Below are positions 45,535-53,521 of a DNA stretch of 64,000 nucleotides, one piece after another; position 1 is the stretch's first letter; the number at the start of each line of letters is the position of its first letter. Under the pieces are notes generated by a model that saw only the letters and a list, made by a program, of their open reading frames with translations, was not told the DNA's origin and made no database searches. The stretch comes from Aquisalinus luteolus (GTDB lineage: Bacteria > Pseudomonadota > Alphaproteobacteria > Caulobacterales > Parvularculaceae): the NCBI RefSeq assembly GCF_009712425.2, contig NZ_VCJR02000001.1, positions 186,001 through 250,000 on the forward strand, given 5' to 3'. The translations under genes were made by a program, and so were the position numbers.

Positions 45535-45648
45535 TCAGTCGTCCGCCTTGCAATGCCGGTCGATGAATTCCTGATGGGTCGGCATTTCGGTCCAGTGGCA
45601 TATTGCCAGAAACAAGAATGCCTCGCCGGTCTGGCGAGGCTTTTTCAT
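45535..45648 (-). CDS. Possible small protein with CH-x6-H-x6-HC pattern
   Basis: A 37-codon frame starting with ATG 18 bases after the stop of the fumarylacetoacetate-hydrolase-like gene, on the same strand. The product begins MKKPRQTGEAF and has C17-H18, H25 and H32-C33 evenly spaced, a pattern that could bind metal. Codon third positions in the second half are GC-rich as in the neighbours. Against it, there is no clear ribosome site and the 5' part overlaps a plus-strand terminator hairpin. I do not recognise a family. Confidence 0.3.
   Translation of the reverse strand: MKKPRQTGEAFLFLAICHWTEMPTHQEFIDRHCKADD
45620..45645 (+). terminator. Terminator after the GH95 gene
   Basis: Stem GCCTCGCC / GGCGAGGC with a five-base loop followed by five T residues, about 95 bases after the fucosidase stop codon. 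Confidence 0.85.
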
Positions 45649-45666
45649 TAGGTGCGGAGGCTGCGA

Positions 45667-46515
45667 TCAGAGATTGTCGTAATCGCGGACGGTCTGTTTC
45701 TGCTGGCCGAGGCCTTCGATACCCAGTTCGATGACATCGCCATCGTTGAGATAGACCGGCGGTTTCTGGCCCATGCCCACGCCCGGTGGCGTGCCGGTGG
45801 AGATGATATCGCCCGGCTGCAGGCTCATGAAACGGCTCAGATAGGAAATCAGGAAGGCGGGCCCATAGACCATGGTCCGTGTACTGCCATCCTGATATTT
45901 GTGGCCGTTGACGGTGAGCCACATGGACAGGGTCAACGGGTCCTCGATCTCATCAGGCGTGACCAGCCACGGGCCTGTGGGGCCGAAGCTGTCGCAGCCC
46001 TTGCCCTTGTCCCAGGTGCCGTGGCGCTCCAGCTGGAATGCACGCTCTGAGACGTCGTTGATGACGCAATAACCGGCAATATGCGACAGCGCGTCCTTCT
46101 CCTCGACATAGCGGCTCTCCTTGCCGATGACGATGCCAAGCTCGACTTCCCAGTCAAGCTTGGTCGAGCCGCGCGGCTTGATGACTGTGTCAAAGGGGCC
46201 GGTGAGGGCGCTGGTCGCCTTCATGAAGATGACTGGCTCAGGCGGCACCTCTGCCCCCGTCTCGGCGGCGTGGTCGGCATAATTCAGACCGATACAGATG
46301 AACTTGCCAGGCCGGGCGATGCAGGGGCCAAGACGGGGCTTGCCGTCAACCGTCGGTAATGTGGCGAGGTCTAGGCTTTTCACCTTGTCGGGAAGGCTTG
46401 CCACTGTCTCCGGGGCGATATCATTGATGATGCCCGACAGGTCCCGCAATGTGCCGTCTGTGTCGACCAGCCCCGGCTTCTCCGAGCCTTTCTCTCCATA
46501 GCGCAGGAATTTCAT
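45667..46515 (-). CDS. Fumarylacetoacetate hydrolase-family enzyme, likely 2,4-diketo-3-deoxy-L-fuconate hydrolase
   Basis: A 282-residue FAH-family protein. The start is ATG 46515 with GGAAGGA upstream. Family marks are CIGLNYADHAAETG, PVIFMKATSALTGP, LDWEVELGIVIG (metal-binding Glu residues) and ISTGTPPGVGMG. In the non-phosphorylated L-fucose route this enzyme cleaves 2,4-diketo-3-deoxy-L-fuconate to pyruvate and L-lactate. The adjoining SDR would make that substrate. Last clear gene of the L-fucose operon. Confidence 0.86.
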   Translation of the reverse strand: MKFLRYGEKGSEKPGLVDTDGTLRDLSGIINDIAPETVASLPDKVKSLDLATLPTVDGKPRLGPCIARPGKFICIGLNYADHAAETGAEVPPEPVIFMKATSALTGPFDTVIKPRGSTKLDWEVELGIVIGKESRYVEEKDALSHIAGYCVINDVSERAFQLERHGTWDKGKGCDSFGPTGPWLVTPDEIEDPLTLSMWLTVNGHKYQDGSTRTMVYGPAFLISYLSRFMSLQPGDIISTGTPPGVGMGQKPPVYLNDGDVIELGIEGLGQQKQTVRDYDNL

Positions 46516-46541
46516 GATTGATCCTTCCGTCTGAGTGTCGG

Positions 46542-47270
46542 TTACATGCTCCAGCCGCCATCGATCACATTGATCGTGCCGGTGGTGAACGCGGCGGCGT
46601 CGCTGGCCAGGTAGAGAGCGAGTTCGGCGATTTCTTTCGGCTTGCCAAGGCGGCCCATGGGCTGGCGGGCGCAAAAGTCGCGATAGGCCTTGTCGAAATC
46701 GCCCGTGTCGCGCAGTCGCTGGAGTAGGGACGGGCTTTCCACCGTGCCCGGACAGATGGCGTTGGCGCGAATGCCTTGTTGAACATGGTCGGCGGCGAGT
46801 GCCTTGGTCAGGCCGATAACGGCCGCCTTGGTCGTGCCATAGGCAAACCGGTTCGGTGCGCAGGTCACAGAGCTGGCAACGGATGCCATGTTGACGATCG
46901 ACCCGCCGCCATTTTCCAGCATTGCCGGCAGGAAGGCGCGAACCATCCTGTACATCGAGGTGACGTTGATCTCGATTGAGCGCGCCCAGTCATCCTCGTC
47001 GCAATCCATGATCGTGCCTGCATGGACATAGCCTGCAATATTGCACAGGATATCAACCGCGCCTGTCTCAGCGGCGAGGCCAATGATGGCATCGGGGTCT
47101 GTCACGTCGAGCAGGGCAGTGCGGCTAACCTTCAGTGTGGAAAGTGCCTCGGCATTGATGTCCGTCGCCAGGACACTCGCCCCTTCGGCTGCGAACAGTT
47201 CCGCGCAGGCCTTGCCGATGCCCTGTCCGGCGGCGGTTACCAGCGCCGTCTTTCCGTCTAGTCGTCCCAT
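46542..47270 (-). CDS. SDR oxidoreductase, likely 2-keto-3-deoxy-L-fuconate 4-dehydrogenase
   Basis: A 242-residue short-chain dehydrogenase. NAD-binding TAAGQGIGKA, structural NIAGY, catalytic Ser in the NMASVASS region and YGTTKAA (Tyr-x3-Lys) are intact, and the C-terminus ends in INVIDGGWSM. In Xanthomonas-type L-fucose catabolism an SDR oxidises 2-keto-3-deoxy-L-fuconate at C4 before FAH cleavage, and these two genes are neighbours here. L-fucose dehydrogenase is another SDR role, but an aldo-keto reductase in the same operon is a candidate for that step. Confidence 0.84.
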   Translation of the reverse strand: MGRLDGKTALVTAAGQGIGKACAELFAAEGASVLATDINAEALSTLKVSRTALLDVTDPDAIIGLAAETGAVDILCNIAGYVHAGTIMDCDEDDWARSIEINVTSMYRMVRAFLPAMLENGGGSIVNMASVASSVTCAPNRFAYGTTKAAVIGLTKALAADHVQQGIRANAICPGTVESPSLLQRLRDTGDFDKAYRDFCARQPMGRLGKPKEIAELALYLASDAAAFTTGTINVIDGGWSM

Positions 47271-47281
47271 GATCGTTATCC

Positions 47282-48487
47282 TTATCGCGCCATCGCCGCG
47301 GCCGGCAGGCAGGCAGGGCCGATCGGCTCGAACGATTTATAGGTCAGGATGAATTCCTGGTGCCCCAGCTCCTCCGACAATGTCCGCTGTCCGGCGGCGC
47401 ATTCGAGTGTAAGCTGATAGATTTCGTCTCCCACTTCCTCCAGTGGCGTACCGGACAGGATGCGTCCGGCATTCACGTCCATGTCCTCCGACAGGCGCTC
47501 ATACGTGTCCGGATTGGCGCAAACCTTGATGACTGGCGAGATGGCGGAACCAACGACGGAACCGCGCCCGGTGGTGAACAGGATGATGTGGCAGCCACAG
47601 GCGATCAGCTCGACGATCTCGGCATTGTCGGAGATGTTGGGGAAGCCGAAGCGTGGTTCGCCGTCGGGCACCACGTCCAGCAGGTAGAGCCCGCCGCCGG
47701 GCGGCACGTCGCCGGGCTTCAACAGGCCAGAGATGGGCGACGAGCCGGACTTTGAATAGGCGCCCATGGATTTTTCTTCCAGCGTGGTCAGCCCGCCATC
47801 GGCGTTGCCGGGGGCGAAACTGCCAAAGCCCATGATGCGGTAATAGCGCTCGGCCTTTTCGACCGCACTGCGGATTTCCGCGCCCAGTTCCGGGGTTATT
47901 GCGCGCTCGGACATGATGGTCTCGCAGCCGATCAGCTCGCCCGTCTCCTCGAACAGGCAGCTGGCGTCATTCTCGATCAGCCTGTCGAAGCACTTGCCGA
48001 CAGCGGGGTTGGCGGTGATGCCGCTGGTACCGTCCGAGCCGCCGCAAATCGTGCCGACGACAAGCTCGTCGATCCGCATGGGAACGGTCTTTGCTGTGCT
48101 TTCCTGCTTCAGCAAGGCCACGGCATCCGTGCCCTTCTGGATGGTCGAGCGGGTGCCGCCCGCCTCTTGGATGACCAGCAGTTCCGCCGGGCGGCCGCTT
48201 TCGCGCACTGCTTCCAGCAGGCCGTCGCGGTCGAAGCTCTCGCAACCGAGCGAGACCAGCAGCACTCCGCCGACATTTGGGTGGGTGCACAGGGCCTTCA
48301 TCATGCGGAAGGAATACTCGTTAGGGTAGCACCCGGGAAAACCTATCAGATGAACGTCGAGATCGTCACTGGCGGTAACGATTTTGCGGGCGACATGATG
48401 GGCGCATTCGACCAGATAGGCGACCGCGATGACATTGCGGATGCCCTTGCGGCCATCGCTGCGCAGATATCCCTGAAGGTCGCTCAT
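47282..48487 (-). CDS. UxaA-family dehydratase, large (C-terminal) subunit, likely L-fuconate dehydratase
   Basis: A 401-residue protein equal to the C-terminal part of altronate/galactarate dehydratases (UxaA, GarD) or SuyB: opening LQGYLRSDGRKGIRN, then GFPGCYPNEYS, GTICGGSDGTSGI with a cysteine and PAVGKC. The SAF part is encoded separately just before it with a four-base overlap. Iron-dependent dehydration of a sugar acid is the family reaction; L-fuconate to 2-keto-3-deoxy-L-fuconate fits the operon. A similar split UxaA pair is known in the Campylobacter jejuni L-fucose locus. Confidence 0.85.
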   Translation of the reverse strand: MSDLQGYLRSDGRKGIRNVIAVAYLVECAHHVARKIVTASDDLDVHLIGFPGCYPNEYSFRMMKALCTHPNVGGVLLVSLGCESFDRDGLLEAVRESGRPAELLVIQEAGGTRSTIQKGTDAVALLKQESTAKTVPMRIDELVVGTICGGSDGTSGITANPAVGKCFDRLIENDASCLFEETGELIGCETIMSERAITPELGAEIRSAVEKAERYYRIMGFGSFAPGNADGGLTTLEEKSMGAYSKSGSSPISGLLKPGDVPPGGGLYLLDVVPDGEPRFGFPNISDNAEIVELIACGCHIILFTTGRGSVVGSAISPVIKVCANPDTYERLSEDMDVNAGRILSGTPLEEVGDEIYQLTLECAAGQRTLSEELGHQEFILTYKSFEPIGPACLPAAAMAR

Positions 48488-48834
48488 GAATTCTTCTTGC
48501 CCTGCCTGTCGTGAATGCCGATGTAGTCGCTTTTCAGGTTATGGATATGGACATGGCCGCCGCGCGAGACGGGTTGCGTCATAGACCCGATGGGCGCGCC
48601 ATAGCGATAGACCTTGTCGCCTGTTCCCAAGTCTGCAAGGGCGATCTTGTGACCGATGCTGACATCCTCGAGGGCGGCCATGGACCCGGCAAGATAGCGG
48701 ATCGTCTCGCCTGAACGGATATGGCGAGTACAGACGAGAATATTATCGGCGTCGTGCAAGTGCACGCAATTGATCTGCGTGCTGTCAGCCATGGCCCGGC
48801 TCTCGTCGTCTTTCGCCTGTGTCAATGCGCTCAT
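48484..48834 (-). CDS. UxaA-family dehydratase, small SAF-domain subunit
   Basis: A 116-residue protein with an SAF domain (VHLHDADNILVCTRHIRSGE ... IALADLGTGDKVYRYG, then a GHVHIHNL end with histidines that bind metal in the family). The start at 48834 overlaps the TGA of the aldo-keto reductase gene (ATGA); an upstream frame to 48906 would overlap more. It corresponds to the N-terminal part of fused UxaA/GarD enzymes or to SuyA, and must assemble with the large subunit encoded next. Confidence 0.84.
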   Translation of the reverse strand: MSALTQAKDDESRAMADSTQINCVHLHDADNILVCTRHIRSGETIRYLAGSMAALEDVSIGHKIALADLGTGDKVYRYGAPIGSMTQPVSRGGHVHIHNLKSDYIGIHDRQGKKNS

Positions 48835-49874
48835 GCTGCTTCCAGTCCCTTGCCGGGCACTGGCGCTGCTGTCGCTATCAGGCCTTCCCTTTTCAGATCT
48901 GTCCACAAACTGCCATCGATCGCTGCACGGATATCGTCATATGCTTGCGTGACCTCCTCGATATTGGCTAGCCCCGGAATGATGGAAGTTACAGCAGGGT
49001 GGGCGAGGGGGAATTGCAGGGCGGCAGCAGTGATCCTGACATCATGGGCGTTGCAGACCTGCTTAATCCGGCGGCTGCGCTCGATGACCGGTGCGGGTGC
49101 CTGCTCGTAATTATAGGGCAGGTTGTCATCCTCTAGATCGGCGGCAAGAATGCCGGAATTGAACGGCCCGCCAACAATCACGGAGACCTTCCGCTTTTCT
49201 GCGCGGGTCAGGAAGTCATCGATCGCGCCCTGCTCCAGAAGCGTATAGCGCCCCGCTAGCAGGAAGCAGTCGAGATCAGCATGGCCGAGCACATCGGCAC
49301 CGATTTCCCATTCATTGGCCCCGATGCCGATGGCGGTGACACGACCCGTGCTGCGCAGTTCCTCCATGGCGCGCAGGCCGCCCTCGAGGAAAGTCTTCAA
49401 ATGTTGCTCATGGCGTTCGCCATGGGTCATCCTGCCGAGGTCATGGGCGTAGAGGATATCAATGTGGTCGCGGCGCAGCCTCGCGCAGCTCTCCTCGAAA
49501 GACCGCATGACGGCGTCGTAGCTGTAATCGAAAACGGGCTCATAGGGATCGGCCTCGATAAATCCGTGCCTGATCGCCGGGACATCCCCTGAAACGGGCT
49601 CAAGGCGCCGCCCGACCTTGGTCGAAAGGATGATCGAACTGGCATGCTTGCTGGCCGCAAGAGCCTTGCCAAGCCGCCTCTCGCTCAGGCCAAAACCGTA
49701 ATGGGGCGCCGTGTCGAAATAGCAAAAGCCCTTGTCGAGGGCCGTGTCGAGAACGGCCTGGGCGTCATCGTCGGAAATCGCGCGATAGAGATTGCCCAGC
49801 GGTGCCGCGCCAAAGCCCAGAACCGGCAGATGCAAATCAGTCTTGCCAATCTGCCGTTTCGGCAAATCGAGCAT
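48831..49874 (-). CDS. Aldo-keto reductase, likely L-fucose (D-threo-aldose) 1-dehydrogenase
   Basis: A 347-residue AKR. The start at 49874 follows GGGAGG with seven bases spacing; the longer frame to 49937 lacks one. Catalytic residues are visible in order: Asp in CYFDTAPHYG, Tyr in HYGFGLSE, Lys in LSTKVGR and His in LYAHDLGR. NAD(P)-linked members oxidise L-fucose or D-threo-aldoses to the lactone, which suits the neighbouring lactonase. It lies 83 bases after the IclR-type regulator gene on the same strand. Confidence 0.85.
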   Translation of the reverse strand: MLDLPKRQIGKTDLHLPVLGFGAAPLGNLYRAISDDDAQAVLDTALDKGFCYFDTAPHYGFGLSERRLGKALAASKHASSIILSTKVGRRLEPVSGDVPAIRHGFIEADPYEPVFDYSYDAVMRSFEESCARLRRDHIDILYAHDLGRMTHGERHEQHLKTFLEGGLRAMEELRSTGRVTAIGIGANEWEIGADVLGHADLDCFLLAGRYTLLEQGAIDDFLTRAEKRKVSVIVGGPFNSGILAADLEDDNLPYNYEQAPAPVIERSRRIKQVCNAHDVRITAAALQFPLAHPAVTSIIPGLANIEEVTQAYDDIRAAIDGSLWTDLKREGLIATAAPVPGKGLEAA

Positions 49875-49957
49875 CAGCGCGCCTCCCATTATTATGGTTG
49901 AAAGCATTATCATGAATGAAAAATAAAACAAGCGCACTACATGGTTTCGAGCGCCTG

Positions 49958-50755
49958 TTACGCGATCGGCATCGTGCCCTGATACCCTGCGGATATTTGG
50001 TGAGCTGCTGCTATGAGATGTTCAGCGGCTACATTGATCGGACAGATGACAGGGCGATAGTAAACATACGGAATGGTGATCGTCGCCTCGGCCCCGGACT
50101 TGCCCATGATAGGGGCGGTCAAATCGGTCACGCCTTCGATGAAATCGCTATGCGCCTTGGCATACCCGCGCCCGGCGATTTCCTCTGCCATCTCGACAAA
50201 TTTCGCAATCGGGCGCTTGCCCTCACTCTTTTCGAGGCGCTCAAGCCATTCGGCTTTCCTGTTTTCCGGCTGAAAGGCAAAGAGCACCGGGCCCGACGTG
50301 GTGTCGCGGACGCCACGGCGATAGCCGAGCCTGACGGCAAACCCGATGTCGCTGGTGCTTTCGACGCGGGCAATGACGACGATCTGGTCGTCGGAAGCCA
50401 CGACGAGATGGCAGGACTGGCTGGTTTTGAGAGCCAGTTCGTTCATCACAGGCAGGGCGGCCTGGACCAGTGACTGGATAGGCGGCTGCGACATGCCAAG
50501 CGTGAACAGCTTGTTGGTCAGCACATAGCCTTCCTTGTTGTCGGAAAGCCCGATGAACCCGCGATATTCCAGCACCTGGATCATGCGGAACAACTCGCTC
50601 AGGGAACGGCCAAGCGTCTCGGCCATCTGGGACGCCTTTATCGGATGGCTATGACGCGCCATCAGCTCGAGGATATCGAGACCCTTTTCCAGCGCCGGCG
50701 CGCGGTACTTGCTTTCAGGGGCGTCCTTGCCCGAGGAGGCGGCTTTTGTCGGCAT
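49958..50755 (-). CDS. IclR-family regulator of the L-fucose operon
   Basis: A 265-residue IclR-type protein: N-terminal winged helix (ALEKGLDILELMARHSHPIKASQMAETLGRSLSELFRMIQVLE) and a C-terminal GAF-like effector domain with SCHLVVASDDQIVVIARVES and RDTTSGPVLFAF. GAGGAAAGACC lies before the ATG. It sits inside the fucose gene run, between lactonase and aldo-keto reductase, and probably senses an L-fucose intermediate. IclR genes also accompany the L-fucose loci of Campylobacter. Binding sites are not assigned. Confidence 0.88.
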   Translation of the reverse strand: MPTKAASSGKDAPESKYRAPALEKGLDILELMARHSHPIKASQMAETLGRSLSELFRMIQVLEYRGFIGLSDNKEGYVLTNKLFTLGMSQPPIQSLVQAALPVMNELALKTSQSCHLVVASDDQIVVIARVESTSDIGFAVRLGYRRGVRDTTSGPVLFAFQPENRKAEWLERLEKSEGKRPIAKFVEMAEEIAGRGYAKAHSDFIEGVTDLTAPIMGKSGAEATITIPYVYYRPVICPINVAAEHLIAAAHQISAGYQGTMPIA

Positions 50756-50833
50756 AAAGGTCTTTCCTCGTCAAAGATGATGTTTCTACTCCGATCTGCA
50801 ATGCAGATCAAAGCGCTAAGCTGCCCCGGCCGC

Positions 50834-51640
50834 TCAGAGCCGATAGAATCTCGTGGCATTGACGCCATAGATCAAGGGGGACGGGCCTGTCGTCTCCAGG
50901 CAGAGGGAAAGCCAGTCGCCATAGGTGCCGGCGAGAGTATGAACCGGCCAGTCGCTGCCCCAGATCAGGCGTTCCTCACCGAACAGGTCGAGAAGGCGGG
51001 AAATTGTCCTACGGATCAGGGCGAGATCGGGGTTCGTGCCAGCTTCTGTCAGCAGACCTGACAGCTTGCAGGAAACGTTCGGGCACGACGCAGCAGAGCG
51101 CATCACCTCGTCCCATTCTGCCAGGTTGCCGTCCGCGAGCGGCGGCTTTGCCGCATGGTCTATCACGATCGCCAGCTGCGGCCTGCGCCGTGCAAGAGTG
51201 GTGATTACAGGCAGGTGGCGCGTCATGATCAGCGTATCGAGGGAGAGGCTGTGAGTTTCCATGGAGTCGAGCCCTGCGGACAATCTGTCGGACAGAATCC
51301 AGTTGGCATCGTCCATGCCCTGCAGCATCGGGCGCAGGCCCTTCAAGAAACGGTTGCCCGCCAGGCGGTCGATCTTTTCGGGCGCATCGGCAGCAGCAAG
51401 GTCCGTCCAGCCGACGACGCCCCGGATCATGTCGTTCTCTCCGGCAAGCTGCAGCAGGAAGCGCGTATCGGCTTCGCTCTCCTGCGACTGGACGAGGATC
51501 GTGCCGGTCACCCCATTTTCTGCCAGCAATGGCGCAAGGTCGCCGGGCAGAAAGTCACGATAGATCGCTTTCAGGTCAGGCGTCGGCCATGTGCAGTCAT
51601 GGTTGCCAAGCCGCCAGAAATGCTGGTGGGCGTCGATCAT
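50834..51640 (-). CDS. Amidohydrolase 2-family lactonase, likely L-fuconolactone hydrolase
   Basis: A 268-residue metal-dependent amidohydrolase of the L-rhamnono/fuconolactonase group. It begins MIDAHQHFWRLG (metal His-x-His), has VQSQESEADT, GVVGWTDL, and WGSDWPV near the C-terminus (metal Asp). It would open L-fucono-lactone to L-fuconate in the cytoplasm. Start overlaps the fucP stop by four bases, so it is the second gene of the operon. Confidence 0.88.
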   Translation of the reverse strand: MIDAHQHFWRLGNHDCTWPTPDLKAIYRDFLPGDLAPLLAENGVTGTILVQSQESEADTRFLLQLAGENDMIRGVVGWTDLAAADAPEKIDRLAGNRFLKGLRPMLQGMDDANWILSDRLSAGLDSMETHSLSLDTLIMTRHLPVITTLARRRPQLAIVIDHAAKPPLADGNLAEWDEVMRSAASCPNVSCKLSGLLTEAGTNPDLALIRRTISRLLDLFGEERLIWGSDWPVHTLAGTYGDWLSLCLETTGPSPLIYGVNATRFYRL

Positions 51641-52953
51641 GGCGCCGACGTATTCGTCGGCGCTGCTTCAGAAGAAATCGGACTATCCATCGCCCCTGCC
51701 CGGCTGAGGCTGTATACGAGGATAACCACGAAGCAGGCAGTCGGCACCAGCATCGCCGTAGCGATACTGGTCAGGTCGGAGATATAGCCCATCAGGGCCG
51801 TCAGAACCGCACCGCCGATGATCGCCATGATCAGAAAGGACGACCCGGCTTTTTTCAGGGCCCCGAGATTGCGCAGGCTCATGGCAAAGATGGTCGGGAA
51901 CATCAGCGACATGAAGAAGCTGGTCGCGGCCATGGCATAAAGGCCGGTCTGGCCGGGCAACAGGACGGCGACAAGGCACAGGCCGACATTGATGATCGCG
52001 AACAGCGCCATCAGCTGCGCCGGCTTGATGATGCCCATCAGGGCGGTGGCGATGAACCGGCCAATCATGAAGGCAACAAGCGACCAGGTCAGGTAAGCGG
52101 CTGCGGTCTTCTCACCCATGCCGTCTACCGTGTACTGACCGTATCGGATCATGTAGCTCCAGATGCAGACCTGCGCACCGACATAGGCAAACTGGGCGAT
52201 GACGCCGAACATGTAGGCCGGGCGCGAGAACAGCGCCAGGAAATCGGACGCCTTGCCGGGCCCTTCACCCCTGGCGGCCTGAGCACTCGCAACCGGCGGG
52301 AATTTCGTGAAGAAGATCACCGCCGCCCAGACGAGCACGATCAGCCCGAGCACCAGATAAGGCATCTGGACCGCCTGGGCTTCTGCCTCATAAAAAGCGT
52401 TTACCTGTTCCGGCGTCATCGCGGCAAATTCTGCTTCGGTGGGCTCGATGCCGGACAGGATAAACTGCCGCCCGATCAGCACGCCGGAGATGGCACCGAG
52501 GGGATTGAAGGACTGGGCGAAGTTCAGCCTGCGCTCCGAGGTTTCTTCGGGCCCCATCGCCGCGATCAGCGGGTTGGCCGATGTCTCGAGGAAGGCAAGC
52601 CCGCTGGCGATGACGAACAGCGCGCCGAGGAAAAGCTCGTATTTCTGCACTTCCGCTGCCGGCAGGAACAGGAGCGCACCGGCCCCATAGACAATCAGAC
52701 CGAAGATGACCGCCGCCTTGTAGCCGAACCGTTTCATGAAGACCGCTGCCGGAATGGCGAAGACGAAATAGCCGAAATAAAAGGCCGACTGGACAAGGCC
52801 TGATTGCAGGTCGGTGAGGGAGAACGCCTTCTTGAACTGCGCGATCAGCACGTCATTGAGGTTGTTGGCGATCCCCCAGAGGAAGAACAGGCTGATGATC
52901 AGCACCAGCGGCCAGAGATAGCGCGCCTTGCCGCCTGATTCCGGTGATGTCAT
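51637..52953 (-). CDS. fucP: L-fucose:H+ symporter (FucP-type MFS transporter)
   Basis: A 438-residue major facilitator protein with about twelve helices. GAGGAAAACC precedes the ATG at 52953; the frame extends to 53001. NNLNDVLIAQF and LAFLETSANPL contain the Asp and Glu that are functionally important in E. coli FucP (D46, E135). Some members carry glucose, galactose or GlcNAc (GluP, NagP), but the operon encodes L-fucose oxidation, so L-fucose is the best call. First gene of the eight-gene minus-strand operon. Confidence 0.87.
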   Translation of the reverse strand: MTSPESGGKARYLWPLVLIISLFFLWGIANNLNDVLIAQFKKAFSLTDLQSGLVQSAFYFGYFVFAIPAAVFMKRFGYKAAVIFGLIVYGAGALLFLPAAEVQKYELFLGALFVIASGLAFLETSANPLIAAMGPEETSERRLNFAQSFNPLGAISGVLIGRQFILSGIEPTEAEFAAMTPEQVNAFYEAEAQAVQMPYLVLGLIVLVWAAVIFFTKFPPVASAQAARGEGPGKASDFLALFSRPAYMFGVIAQFAYVGAQVCIWSYMIRYGQYTVDGMGEKTAAAYLTWSLVAFMIGRFIATALMGIIKPAQLMALFAIINVGLCLVAVLLPGQTGLYAMAATSFFMSLMFPTIFAMSLRNLGALKKAGSSFLIMAIIGGAVLTALMGYISDLTSIATAMLVPTACFVVILVYSLSRAGAMDSPISSEAAPTNTSAP

Positions 52954-53521
52954 GGTTTTCCTCGCCCTTATACCATCGCTGGTTTTGTTTATTGTTACCA
53001 AATGAAACCAAATATGAAATCGACCGTCAAATATAATAAAAGAAGTAAGGGTCGGAGCCGCTGCGCATATACTGGCAGAAATCGCTGATTACAGGAAACA
53101 CTGGCGTTTGCTGCAGGTGTTTTCGGGCCTGTCGACAGAGGCATAGCTGTTCAGTCAGGGGATGGCGTTGCCGCTGATACCAGACCCGTCGGCATCGGCA
53201 GGCTTTATGGCCGCCGCGGCGTTCGCGCCCTTGACGATGTCGACGGTCAGCGCCTGTTTCGTCGAGGAACTGTGCGATAGGTACGGTGGGAAAGCGTGAC
53301 GCCCGATATTGTTGTATATAAATTTGCATGTTACCCATGAAAATGGAAAGTTGCTTTGTCAATTTCGATTGGTATGGCGTTTCCATAGCTCCTCATTTCC
53401 CTGGAGCAATCGACTTGCGGGCCCGGCAGTGGCTATGGCCATTTCCGGGCCCCGCCTTTTATAGTGTAATTGAAACAGGCTGGATTGCCTGAGCCAGAAT
53501 GTGACTGGGGTGGAAGTAAGA
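52954..53521. other. Divergent region between fucP and the GH35 gene
   Basis: 568 bases without a convincing gene. Near fucP it is AT-rich with TTTGGTTT/CATTTGGT repeats on the minus strand (around 52975-53015). The middle (about 53155-53270, minus strand) has a GC3-rich frame ending in a stop codon but no start, possibly a gene remnant. An AT-rich stretch around 53300-53345 may hold the other promoter. Possible control sites for both units are expected here, but none is assigned. Confidence 0.5.

Noticed and set aside
53162-53299. A 45-codon plus-strand frame beginning MALPLIPDP
   Set aside because: The ribosome site is too close to the start, and the opposite strand of the same DNA has the more coding-like third positions.
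53027-53386. A 119-codon minus-strand frame in the fucP/GH35 gap
   Set aside because: No ribosome site, unusual composition and no domain; a competing frame in the same stretch has better codon usage but no start.
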